Source: JBDGPU01 sp042219525
Lineage (GTDB): Archaea; Halobacteriota; Halobacteria; Halobacteriales; Haloferacaceae
Direction: 5' to 3'
DNA length: 24,477 nucleotides
Assembly (NCBI GenBank): GCA_042219525.1
Contig: JBDGPU010000004.1
Coordinates: 1-24,477 of the forward strand
Within the stretch, counting starts at the first letter, position 1, and the number at the start of each line of letters is the position of its first letter. A program made the translations under genes and the position numbers. Positions 1-9,124 of the stretch are shown in pieces. Below the pieces are notes generated by a model. The model was not told the origin of the DNA, made no database searches, and was given only the letters and a program-made list of their open reading frames with translations.

Positions 1-52
1 ATCCTTCGGCCTTCGGGTGGCCGTAACCGCGATTCGAATTCGCGCCGGCCCA
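1..52 (+). tRNA. tRNA-Pro (anticodon CGG), 5' part outside window
   Basis: The 3' part of a proline tRNA is cut by the left edge. The anticodon arm is a 5-bp stem (7-11 with 19-23) around the seven-base loop TTCGGGT. This puts T at position 33, CGG as anticodon at 14-16 and G at position 37, as expected for tRNA-Pro. A four-base variable loop follows, then a 5-bp T stem (28-32 with 40-44) around TTCGAAT, then the 3' acceptor strand CCGGCCC and discriminator A at 52. No CCA is encoded, which is normal in archaea. The last T-stem pair is A-T instead of the nearly universal G-C. The D arm and 5' acceptor strand are not visible. Confidence 0.85.
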
Positions 53-70
53 CTTCTCCCGCATTCTCAC

Positions 71-113
71 ATCCTGAGTGACTGCTTCGGGTAATCGTAA
101 CCGCAATTTCGCG
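71..113 (+). repeat. Degenerate second copy of the tRNA-Pro 3' half
   Basis: This stretch repeats the anticodon-to-T-arm part of the tRNA just upstream. CTTCGGGT (85-92) and CGTAACCGC (96-104) are identical to 11-18 and 22-30 with the same 3-nt gap. ATCCT (71-75) matches bases 1-5, with four extra bases between. The stems no longer pair, so it cannot be a working tRNA. Partial copies of tRNA 3' ends are typical of attachment sites left by integrated elements. Calling it an att remnant is inference. Confidence 0.5.
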
Positions 114-238
114 AACGAGAGCCGATACAACCGAACTGACGCAGGCCTCTGCCCTGCGGTCACTGGCGACCACTACAGGAGACGGTAGCAACCAAATATC
201 AAGGGTTCAAACGTGTCCGTCGCGTTCGCTGTGATACT

Positions 239-601
239 ATGGAGACTCAGCTCTCGCTGGCCGATCTGTCGGAGTTCAGCTTCGCCACCAACGACCAGCT
301 CGCAAAGATCAAGGCGGGGAGAGCGGGCGACGACATGCCGGACCGGTTCACGGCGCACTACCACCGGAACGGCGGCGAGGAGAAGACCGTCATGGTCCGG
401 GACGTCCACGGCATCGAACGGTCGCCGGTCTTCAGTCCGCTGCAGGAAGAGGGGTTCGAGCGGCTCGCACGCCTTCTGGTGGATAGAGAACGGATCGTCA
501 CCGTCGGTGAAACCACCGACGGCGAGATTTTCAAGCTCTCCGAGGGACCGGAAAGCCCGTCCGTCGGCGAACGCGTCGAGATTCGGCTACGCGAGGAGTA
601 G
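239..601 (+). CDS. Small hypothetical acidic protein
   Basis: A 120-residue soluble protein with no signal peptide or membrane segment. I do not recognise the family. It starts METQLSLADLSEF and ends in a beta-like, charged tail (ERVEIRLREE). There are no cysteines and no catalytic motif I can name. The composition is acidic, as usual for halophile cytosol. An AT-rich TATA-like stretch (AAATATC, 195-201) lies about 40 nt before the ATG, so a short leader is likely. No ribosome-binding sequence is visible. It converges with the cyclodeaminase-like gene, with 45 bp between the stop codons. Coding status rests on typical codon use and clean convergent spacing. Confidence 0.75.
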   Translation: METQLSLADLSEFSFATNDQLAKIKAGRAGDDMPDRFTAHYHRNGGEEKTVMVRDVHGIERSPVFSPLQEEGFERLARLLVDRERIVTVGETTDGEIFKLSEGPESPSVGERVEIRLREE

Positions 602-646
602 CCCGCAGTCCCTCGCTCGGATGTTCTACAAGAGGCACACGTCGTG

Positions 647-1630
647 TCAGTCGTGCGGGAGTAGGTCGACCTGGGTGCCATCCTCCGCCTCGACCGCGTG
701 GCGATAGACGGCCGCAGTCGCCGCCGCGTCCATCGTTGCGGAGCCGACCGACGCGACGACCGCGCGCGTTCCAGCCGCTGGCTCTCGGTCGCTATCGCCG
801 AGCAACGTTCCGAATGCCACGAGTTGCGACGCATCGAGGTCGGTCGCGCGGAAGTCGCCGGTTTCGACGGCCTCCGCCGGCACGTCGGCGTACACCGTGT
901 CTGCCCCCTCGACGACCGCCGGTTCGAGTTCCTGCATCTCTGGAGTGAACGCACCGACGGCGACGACGAGGGTTTCCTCCCCCAGCGCACTCGCCGGGAA
1001 CACCGGCTCGGTCGCGGTGGTCGCCGTCACGACCACGTCAGCGGCAGCCACCGCCGCCGCCGGGTCGTCGACGGCGTGGGCGGGAAGGCCGCGCTCCGAG
1101 AGGTCCGCAGCGCACTCGTGGCGCGACTCGCTCGGGGAGTACACGCGCACGTCCGCCAGTCCGGCGACGGTCGCGATCGCGCGAGTCTGCCAGCGCGCTT
1201 GCGCACCCGCGCCGATCACGCCCAGCGTGACGGCGTCGGGCGCCAGCTCCCGCACGGCGAGCGCGCCGAGACAGCCCGTCCGGGCGTTCGTGATCGTCGT
1301 CCCCGCCACGATCGCCTCCGGCAGGCCAGTACGGGCGTCCGTGAGCGCGATCTGCGCGTTGATCGTCGGGAGTCCCCGGTCGGCGTTTCCCTCGTGGACC
1401 CCGACGAGCTTCGTCGCGTAGTAGTCGGCGCCGTGAACGTACGCCGGCATCGCGATCCCGGTGCCGGTTGGCTCCGGTCCGTCGAGCCCCTTCCCGACCG
1501 GGTAGTGCGGGCGATCCGGGCGTTCGACCTCGCCGGCCGCCTGCCTGACGAGCGCGTCGCCCACCACGGCGACGAGACCCGCCAGGTCCAGGTGCCGTTC
1601 GACGACGGTCTCGGAGAGGACGCGTACCAT
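647..1630 (-). CDS. Ornithine cyclodeaminase / alanine dehydrogenase family protein
   Basis: A 327-residue member of the OCD/mu-crystallin family, NAD(P)-dependent enzymes that include ornithine cyclodeaminase, archaeal alanine dehydrogenase and imine reductases. The N-terminal part carries the substrate-side segments YYATKLVGVHEGN and LPTINAQIALTDARTG. The middle holds a Rossmann fold with the nucleotide loop GVIGAGAQARWQTRA. Near the C terminus is GAFTPEMQELEP, where the family usually has a similar GA-x-x-P-x-x-x-EL motif. The ATG at 1630 was chosen over one 69 nt upstream because a TATA-like CATAAGT lies about 27 nt before it, and because the upstream extension (AIHKSPAPVADG) looks non-conserved. 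Substrate cannot be fixed from sequence; alanine dehydrogenase or cyclodeaminase are both possible. Confidence 0.9.
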   Translation of the reverse strand: MVRVLSETVVERHLDLAGLVAVVGDALVRQAAGEVERPDRPHYPVGKGLDGPEPTGTGIAMPAYVHGADYYATKLVGVHEGNADRGLPTINAQIALTDARTGLPEAIVAGTTITNARTGCLGALAVRELAPDAVTLGVIGAGAQARWQTRAIATVAGLADVRVYSPSESRHECAADLSERGLPAHAVDDPAAAVAAADVVVTATTATEPVFPASALGEETLVVAVGAFTPEMQELEPAVVEGADTVYADVPAEAVETGDFRATDLDASQLVAFGTLLGDSDREPAAGTRAVVASVGSATMDAAATAAVYRHAVEAEDGTQVDLLPHD

Positions 1631-1653
1631 GCCGTCCGCGACGGGAGCCGGCG

Positions 1654-1660
1654 ACTTATG
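1654..1660 (-). promoter_or_regulatory. TATA-like box for the cyclodeaminase-family gene
   Basis: On the minus strand the sequence reads CATAAGT, centred about 27 nt upstream of the ATG at 1630. That spacing fits a leaderless haloarchaeal transcript and supports the chosen start. Confidence 0.5.
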
Positions 1661-1866
1661 GATTGCTGGCTCCAAGACGGTGGAAGCCGAGACGTCCATT
1701 CGGTAGCCGGTGGACGGGAGAGGATGCGAAGGGGCTTCGGGAGGATCGGTTCACCGCTGGCGGTGGTCGACGCCGACTCGAAGACGACCACCAGGCGGTC
1801 GCGGAATTTCCGGTTCGAGGGACGCGACGGCCTTCCATGCCGCGGTACTCGCCCCGAGAGCCGACG

Positions 1867-2472
1867 TTACTCGTCGCCGGTGCGGACGGCGACGGCGGCG
1901 AAGGCGGCGAGTCCGCCGACGAAGAACAGGAGGCCGGGCTCGGCGACCGTCAGCGCGAGCCAGATCGGTTCGCCCGGGTCCGCGCCGCCGACGCTTGCGG
2001 GTTCGAAGAGGCCGCCGGAGCCGGTGGTGAGCCGTTCGACGACCACCTGGACGGCCAGGCTCGCGAACGCCAGGCCGACGACGCCCGCGGCCCAGTCCTG
2101 CACCGAGCGACGGAGCCCCGACTTCGACTCGGCGTCCGGCTCACCGGTCAACACGATGGGGTCGGTCGTGGGACCGTAAACGGTCATCTCGTTACCCTTC
2201 TCGGAGTACTCCGTGTCGAGCGGTTCGACGACGCCCGCGGACTGGAGGTTCGAGAGGTGATAGTGGACGTTCTGGACCGACGTGTCGACCTGCCGGGCCA
2301 GCTCGGACGGGGGCGCCGGCTTCTCGGCGGCGGCACAGAAGAGGCGCCTGGCGGTCTCGGAGCCGAGTGCGTCGAACACCGCGCTCGCCTCCTCCTCGTC
2401 CATCCGGAGGACCGCGGGGTCCGTCTCGGACTCCGCGGTCGACCCGGTAAGACGGCTTATCGGGGAGGACAT
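1867..2472 (-). CDS. Membrane-anchored winged-helix (ArsR-like) transcriptional regulator
   Basis: A 201-residue protein with an N-terminal winged helix (about residues 25-105) of the ArsR/HTH_20 kind. It shows the segments VFDALGSETARRLF, PPSELARQVDTS and the recognition-helix region VQNVHYHLSNLQSAGVV. A short linker leads to two hydrophobic spans (about 127-145 and 170-196), so the DNA-binding domain is tethered to the membrane on the cytoplasmic side. An ATG at 2487 is also in frame. The ATG at 2472 is preferred because a TATA-like TTTAA (minus strand, about 2502-2506) lies some 30 nt upstream. A cluster of inverted repeats at 2502-2535 overlaps and extends above this promoter and could be its operator. 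The upstream gene on the same strand is a secreted subtilase, so the regulator may respond to envelope state; that is inference. Confidence 0.85.
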   Translation of the reverse strand: MSSPISRLTGSTAESETDPAVLRMDEEEASAVFDALGSETARRLFCAAAEKPAPPSELARQVDTSVQNVHYHLSNLQSAGVVEPLDTEYSEKGNEMTVYGPTTDPIVLTGEPDAESKSGLRRSVQDWAAGVVGLAFASLAVQVVVERLTTGSGGLFEPASVGGADPGEPIWLALTVAEPGLLFFVGGLAAFAAVAVRTGDE

Positions 2473-2501
2473 CCGTACGGGGAGCATCGACGCGTGCCCA
2501 C

Positions 2502-2535
2502 TTTAACGTGACCGTGCGTTAAACGCGCGTTTAAC
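2502..2535. promoter_or_regulatory. Promoter with inverted-repeat operator candidate
   Basis: GTTAAACGC at 2518-2526 is followed directly by GCGTTTAAC at 2527-2535, a perfect 18-bp palindrome. A further half site, TTTAACG at 2502-2508, is inverted relative to CGTTAAA at 2517-2523. The leftmost half site doubles as the TATA-like element of the regulator gene. There is no T tract, so a terminator for the subtilase gene is less likely than an operator. Confidence 0.5.
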
Positions 2536-2567
2536 CGGTCCTACTGCCCCTGCGTTCACCCCTACGT

Positions 2568-3908
2568 TCACGATTCCGCGGCACGAGCCCGTGCCCGGGC
2601 TCGCTGAATGGCCAGCTCGGCGTCGAGGCGACCGGCGCCGGTCGCCAGTCCCACCCCGTTCCCCCCAACGTCGGTCGCCGTGGCGCGAAGAAGCTCGACG
2701 ACCCTCCGCGGTGGCGCGCTGTAGCGCCCGCGAACCAGTGCCGCGATGCCGGCTGCCCTGGCGGCCGCCGCCGATGTTCCGGAGGGCCCCGCCCCGGTCC
2801 AGGGGCGCGGCGGCGCGACCAGGTCGACGCCGGCTCGCCCGTCGGCGGTCGGGCCGCGGCCGCTGTAGGGCGCGGCGCTGGTACCGGTATCCGTGGTCGC
2901 GCCCACGGCCAGGACGTCGGGCGCCGTGGCGGGGGCAGCGATGCTCCCCGCGGGCTGGGCTGGCACCAGCCGGTGGGTCGGCGTCGTCACCTCGACCCGG
3001 AACCCGTCGGGATCGATCCCCGTTACTTCGCCGCTCCGGTGTTGCAGCTCCAGCCAGTAGTCGCCCCCGTCGAGCGTCGCCGTCAGCCGGTGGCCGCGAT
3101 CGTCGCCGACCGACCGGGACAGCGCGATCAGGTTCCGTCCGTCCCCCTGGTCCGTCCGCTCGACGAGCGCCAGGCCCAGTTCGAGCGCGGTGGGCCCGTC
3201 GTCGGTAACCCACGCGACGAGCCGTCCTTCCGGGGACCCGTCGGCGAGCGACCGAACCCCGATCCGCAGTGACTGGAACGCCGTCGTCAGCTCGGCAGGA
3301 GAGATCGGACGGGACCAGTGACCGCGGGCCGCGTTGCCGGTCGGAGCGACGACGACCAGCCCGGCGTCGACGGCGTCACCGGCGGCCCGCGAAACCCGCG
3401 AGTTGCCGGCGGCGACGCCGTGCGCGGCGAAGGGCGTCAAGAGTACGTCGAGTTCCTCGTCGCGGGTCCACGCGACGGCGCGCTCGAATCCCTCGTCGTC
3501 CTCGAAGCCGGCGAGGTAGAGATCGGCGTCGGGCGCCGCCGTCGACACGGTCGTCGCGGCCGCAGTCCCGTGGCTCACGTCGACGACGGGCGGGTCGGAC
3601 CCGAACCATTCGAGCGCCGCGACCCGGTTTCGGATCGCCTCCCGACCCGGGTCGAACCCGGTAGGGTCGACGATGCCGACGCGAACGCCCTCACCGGTGA
3701 TCCCGGCCGCATGAAGCCGGTCGAACAGCCCGTTCTCCGCCCCCTCGACCCGGCCGCCCGGCGGGCCGCTCTCGCTCGGACCGCTCGGGCGTCCGCCCAG
3801 GTCCGGGACCGGGAGCGTGACCCCGACCGCCGCGAGCGCCGCGCCGCCGACGGTAAGCGCGCGACGGCGACTGATTCCGGGAGCAGTTCGGGACCCGTCG
3901 GATGCCAC
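2568..3908 (-). CDS. Tat-exported S8 family (subtilisin-like) serine peptidase
   Basis: A 446-residue subtilase, probably exported folded by the Tat pathway. Residues 13-34 form a twin-arginine signal (SRRRALTVGGAALAAVGV). The catalytic set is intact: Asp81 in VGIVDPTGFD, His113 in VSHGT, oxyanion-hole Asn192 in APTGNA and nucleophile Ser379 in GPSGTSAAAARAAG. Between Asn192 and the Ser motif lies an extra beta-rich region of roughly 115 residues, probably an inserted domain. The start is uncertain. The GTG at 3908 places the Tat motif normally. An in-frame ATG at 4022 would add 38 residues before it, but it sits only a few bases from the TATAAG that probably serves as the promoter. The gene is divergent from the surface protein at 4135, and the regulator gene lies downstream on the same strand. 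Confidence 0.85.
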   Translation of the reverse strand: MASDGSRTAPGISRRRALTVGGAALAAVGVTLPVPDLGGRPSGPSESGPPGGRVEGAENGLFDRLHAAGITGEGVRVGIVDPTGFDPGREAIRNRVAALEWFGSDPPVVDVSHGTAAATTVSTAAPDADLYLAGFEDDEGFERAVAWTRDEELDVLLTPFAAHGVAAGNSRVSRAAGDAVDAGLVVVAPTGNAARGHWSRPISPAELTTAFQSLRIGVRSLADGSPEGRLVAWVTDDGPTALELGLALVERTDQGDGRNLIALSRSVGDDRGHRLTATLDGGDYWLELQHRSGEVTGIDPDGFRVEVTTPTHRLVPAQPAGSIAAPATAPDVLAVGATTDTGTSAAPYSGRGPTADGRAGVDLVAPPRPWTGAGPSGTSAAAARAAGIAALVRGRYSAPPRRVVELLRATATDVGGNGVGLATGAGRLDAELAIQRARARARAAES

Positions 3909-4022
3909 GAATCTGTCAGGTGTACCACATCGGAGCTGTTGAAAGTAGCGATCGGCTCGGGCGACGAGCGACCGGTCCGGCGCCCCGGAGTAGTGTAAAC
4001 GCCAGTTGAAGCATTCGTTCAT

Positions 4023-4031
4023 TCTTATACA
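4023..4031. promoter_or_regulatory. Shared TATA element between divergent genes
   Basis: TCTTATACA (plus strand), with TATAAG on the minus strand, is the only strong AT-rich element between the subtilase and surface-protein genes. It could position transcription of the surface gene rightward with a leader of about 80 nt. Leftward it could start a transcript near 4000, which fits the GTG start of the subtilase at 3908. Confidence 0.4.
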
Positions 4032-4121
4032 GGTCGGCCCGTTGTCGTCACTGTATGCCCTCCATCGACCGACGACGCGTGTGGAATCGACGACGAAAAA
4101 CCATGGGACAGGACGGACACC

Positions 4122-4126
4122 GGAGG
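4122..4126 (+). promoter_or_regulatory. Shine-Dalgarno site deciding a GTG start
   Basis: GGAGG, continued by TGG, ends eight bases before the GTG at 4135. It is one of the few clear ribosome-binding sites in the window. It argues for the GTG start over the longer frame beginning at 4006. Confidence 0.65.
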
Positions 4127-4134
4127 TGGTCCCA

Positions 4135-5130
4135 GTGAGCCGGCTAGCAACCGCGACGAGAGCTGTGATGGCCATCGCGCTCGTCGCGGTGGCCGTCGCA
4201 GGCGTCGCCGCGCTCGGGGCGGCAGAGAGCGGGACCGCCGACTCGTCGGTAACGATCAACCAGTCCGGGGACGCCGTGACCGTCGCGAACGGCTCCTCGC
4301 AGGTCATCTCCGGGACCGCCGACTTCCGGAAGGGGACGGAGCTCATCGTTCGCGTGCAGTCGACCGGCGACACCGCGCCCCGGTTCATCAAGTCCTCGAA
4401 CGCAGTGGTCACCGAGAACGGGACCTGGGCGGTCGCCTTCGACTTCGAGCGCCAGCAGGCCGGCAACACCTTCTCCGTGAAGGTCCTGGCGGAGAACGGC
4501 ACGACGCTGGCGACCGCCGACGGCGAGGTCGTCGCTTGCGGCGAGGAGTGTGCGGAGACGGTTCCGGAGTCGCCGACGCCGCTACCGGAACAGACTGCCG
4601 AGCCGACGACGGAGCCCCCGGAATCCGCTAGCGTCTCGCTCGACAACGCCGCGGTGATCGTCGACGCGGGCAACGTCGCCACCGTCGACCTCGTGTTCAG
4701 CGGGGTCGACACCGCGACCGTCGTCATCGGTGAGGAGGCGGAGACCGGTTACGAGATGCAGGCCACCGTTCGCGACGCCGACGGCGACGGGCGAGCGAAA
4801 CTGTTCGTCGATACCTCCCTGGCCGGCCGCAACGGGGCGACCGTGAGCACGTCGTCGAACGACGAGCTGCTCGCCCAGTCGGAGACGTCGCTCTCGTCGA
4901 TGCTCGACACCGGTGAGTATCCCATCGAGGTGTACGCGGGCAACGACACCGACGGCGACACGGCTACCGTCGCGACGCTCGTGGTACAGGATCCCGACAC
5001 TGCGACGACCGCGCCGACCACGACGGCGGCAGCCTCCGAGTCGCTCGCGGGCGGCCTCGGCAAGGTCCTGTTCAGCGGCCTATTCGTGGTCGGCGGGGCA
5101 GGCGTGGCGCTGATCCTGTTGCGTCGATAG
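4135..5130 (+). CDS. Haloarchaeal cell-surface protein with BGTF-like domain and C-terminal anchor
   Basis: A 331-residue secreted, membrane-anchored protein. The N terminus (after MSRLATATRAV) has a Sec-type hydrophobic stretch, AIALVAVAVAGVAALGA. The mature N-terminal domain, with segments such as GTELIVRVQSTGDTAPRF and FDFERQQAGNTFSVKV, resembles the beta-rich surface (BGTF) domains of haloarchaeal envelope and S-layer proteins. A Pro/Thr/Glu-rich linker follows, probably glycosylated, with two cysteines (VACGEECAE) just before it. A second beta-rich domain comes next, then a Thr/Ala-rich stalk (TTAPTTTAAAS) and a final membrane span ending LILLRR. The GTG start is supported by a strong GGAGG site. 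No PGF-CTERM motif is visible. It probably sits in the cell envelope next to the divergent exported subtilase. Family assignment is from remembered resemblance. Confidence 0.8.
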   Translation: MSRLATATRAVMAIALVAVAVAGVAALGAAESGTADSSVTINQSGDAVTVANGSSQVISGTADFRKGTELIVRVQSTGDTAPRFIKSSNAVVTENGTWAVAFDFERQQAGNTFSVKVLAENGTTLATADGEVVACGEECAETVPESPTPLPEQTAEPTTEPPESASVSLDNAAVIVDAGNVATVDLVFSGVDTATVVIGEEAETGYEMQATVRDADGDGRAKLFVDTSLAGRNGATVSTSSNDELLAQSETSLSSMLDTGEYPIEVYAGNDTDGDTATVATLVVQDPDTATTAPTTTAAASESLAGGLGKVLFSGLFVVGGAGVALILLRR

Positions 5131-5170
5131 CGGCGGCCCGGAGTCGCCTCCGTCGGTCCGAGCGGCGGGG

Positions 5171-5222
5171 ACTCCTCGACGTGGCGGGCACTCCTCGACG
5201 TGGCTGGGACTCCTCGACGTGG
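5171..5222. repeat. Three tandem 19-bp direct repeats
   Basis: ACTCCTCGACGTGG occurs at 5171, 5190 and 5209, exactly 19 bp apart, with G-rich spacers (CGGGC, CTGGG). A decayed fourth unit follows near 5228. The array lies in the 3' untranslated region of the surface-protein gene and ends about 130 bp before the ATPase promoter. Confidence 0.85.
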
Positions 5223-5357
5223 TGGGGTCTCCTTTGCGAGGCGGAGCGCCCGGTAGCTTTCGTCGACCAGCGGCACTGCAGCAGCCGAATATTATTAAAA
5301 CAGCGGATTTTATTTATCAATTATAGGCGGTAAGAGGGGGTGTTTTTGGTAGCTACA

Positions 5358-5364
5358 TTAATAA
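5358..5364 (+). promoter_or_regulatory. TATA box of the Zn/Cd-type ATPase gene
   Basis: TTAATAA is centred about 28 nt before the ATG at 5389, implying a leaderless transcript. The preceding 70 bp (5284-5350) are unusually AT-rich (TATTATTAAAAC, TTTTATTTATC) and could hold further control sites. Confidence 0.6.
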
Positions 5365-5388
5365 CTCTGGAACGATTGGGTACACGTA

Positions 5389-8004
<2,616 letters not shown>

Positions 8005-8080
8005 CTCGGACGCCGACGGACGAGCAAGAGCTCTCGTCGACGGCGAGTCGCAGTCGCGGTCGCTTCTTCCATTTACCCTT

Positions 8081-8180
8081 CCGGTCACCCATCCATCCTT
8101 CCAGTCACCCATCCATCCTTCCAGTCTCCCATCCATCCTTCCAGTCTCCCATCCATCCATCCAGTCTCCCATCCATCCAT
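8081..8180. repeat. Five tandem 20-bp repeats between convergent genes
   Basis: The unit CCAGTCTCCCATCCATCCTT is repeated five times, starting at 8081, 8101, 8121, 8141 and 8161, with only a few substitutions. Decayed flanking units reach to about 8200. It fills the gap between the stop of the ATPase and the stop of the convergent TVP38-like gene. The plus strand is almost all C, T and A; the minus strand has runs of GG and GGG at regular spacing. It does not code: the period is not a multiple of three and the frames drift. Confidence 0.9.
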
Positions 8181-8200
8181 CCATTCATCTATCCTTCCCG

Positions 8201-8905
8201 TCACTCTTCCGTGCCGAAGTGGGTCAACACCGCCCGTCTGAGCCGCTCGCGTTCGAGGTAGCCGAGGGCGGACAGCACGACGAACAGCCAGGCGAGCGCC
8301 AGCCCGCGGTAGAGCTGCTCGTCGCCGAACTCGGCCCCGGAGAGGACGGCGAGCACGTACGCCGGCGTCCGGCCGAGGATGATGATGAAGAGAAACTGCC
8401 TTTTTGTGATCGTGCTGGTCCCGCAGACGAAACAGATCAGGTCGTCCGGCAGTCCCGGGACCATGACGAGGATGGTTAACCCCTCGGTCCGCAGGCCCGA
8501 GACGGTCGCGTCGTATCTGTCGACGACGTCGGTCGTGAAGATGGACGTGATGTATCGACGCCCGAACTGGCGCGCCAGCCAGAACGCGGCGTAACTGCCC
8601 AGCCAGACGCCGGTCATCGTGTAGACGATGCCCCAGAGCGGGCCGAAGAGGTAGCCGCCGGCGAGCCCGATCACCTGCCCGGGGATCGGGACGAGGACGA
8701 TCTGCACCAGCTGTAATCCGACGAACGCAATGGGTGTGATCATCCCGAACCCGCGGAGCAACTGCCGAACTGCCTGCGGGTTCCGGAGTGCGTCGAGGTG
8801 AGGGCCGAGACCTGCCAGCAGGCCCACGAAGAGACCGAGCGCGAGCGCGACGTGCACCAGGAACCGGAAGCGATGTTCCTCGGAGGAGAATATCCGCCCG
8901 ACCAT
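8201..8905 (-). CDS. TVP38/TMEM64 (DedA/VTT-like) membrane protein
   Basis: A 234-residue integral membrane protein of the VTT-domain family, whose bacterial DedA and eukaryotic VMP1/TMEM41 relatives are lipid scramblases or flippases. About six hydrophobic segments are seen. The family signature region reads LVPIPGQVIGLAGGYLFG, followed by GVWLGSYAAFWLARQFGRR. The second half-motif is LVMVPGLPDDLICFVCG, where a re-entrant loop with Pro-Gly is expected. The ATG at 8905 gives the usual family length. An in-frame ATG at 9004 would add 33 polar residues and cannot be excluded, since GGTGGT lies just before it. It is convergent with the Zn-type ATPase and divergent from the copper-type ATPase. 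Confidence 0.88.
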   Translation of the reverse strand: MVGRIFSSEEHRFRFLVHVALALGLFVGLLAGLGPHLDALRNPQAVRQLLRGFGMITPIAFVGLQLVQIVLVPIPGQVIGLAGGYLFGPLWGIVYTMTGVWLGSYAAFWLARQFGRRYITSIFTTDVVDRYDATVSGLRTEGLTILVMVPGLPDDLICFVCGTSTITKRQFLFIIILGRTPAYVLAVLSGAEFGDEQLYRGLALAWLFVVLSALGYLERERLRRAVLTHFGTEE

Positions 8906-9124
8906 TACTGTGGGAAGTTCGTCGGGGCCGCCGAAGGGGCTTTGGGCCTTCTGGTGGCGTTCCGCGACGTCTCGAACGCAGTGACTATGCCCATCGAAGC
9001 GCATCTACCACCATGTGCCTCCGTCCACGCCGTCGAGGCCGACCCGGCCAGCGTGGCAGCGTCGGTGACCGCCTCGGGTGAACGGACACGCGACGCGCGT
9101 CGCTATCGACCACCCCCGCCACCG

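Noticed and set aside
698..2179. 493-residue plus-strand frame
   Set aside because: Opposite the cyclodeaminase-like and regulator genes; Arg-rich shadow.
8081..8180. CRISPR array
   Set aside because: The 20-bp units follow one another without unique spacers, and no cas genes are near. The same holds for the arrays at 5171 and 20851.
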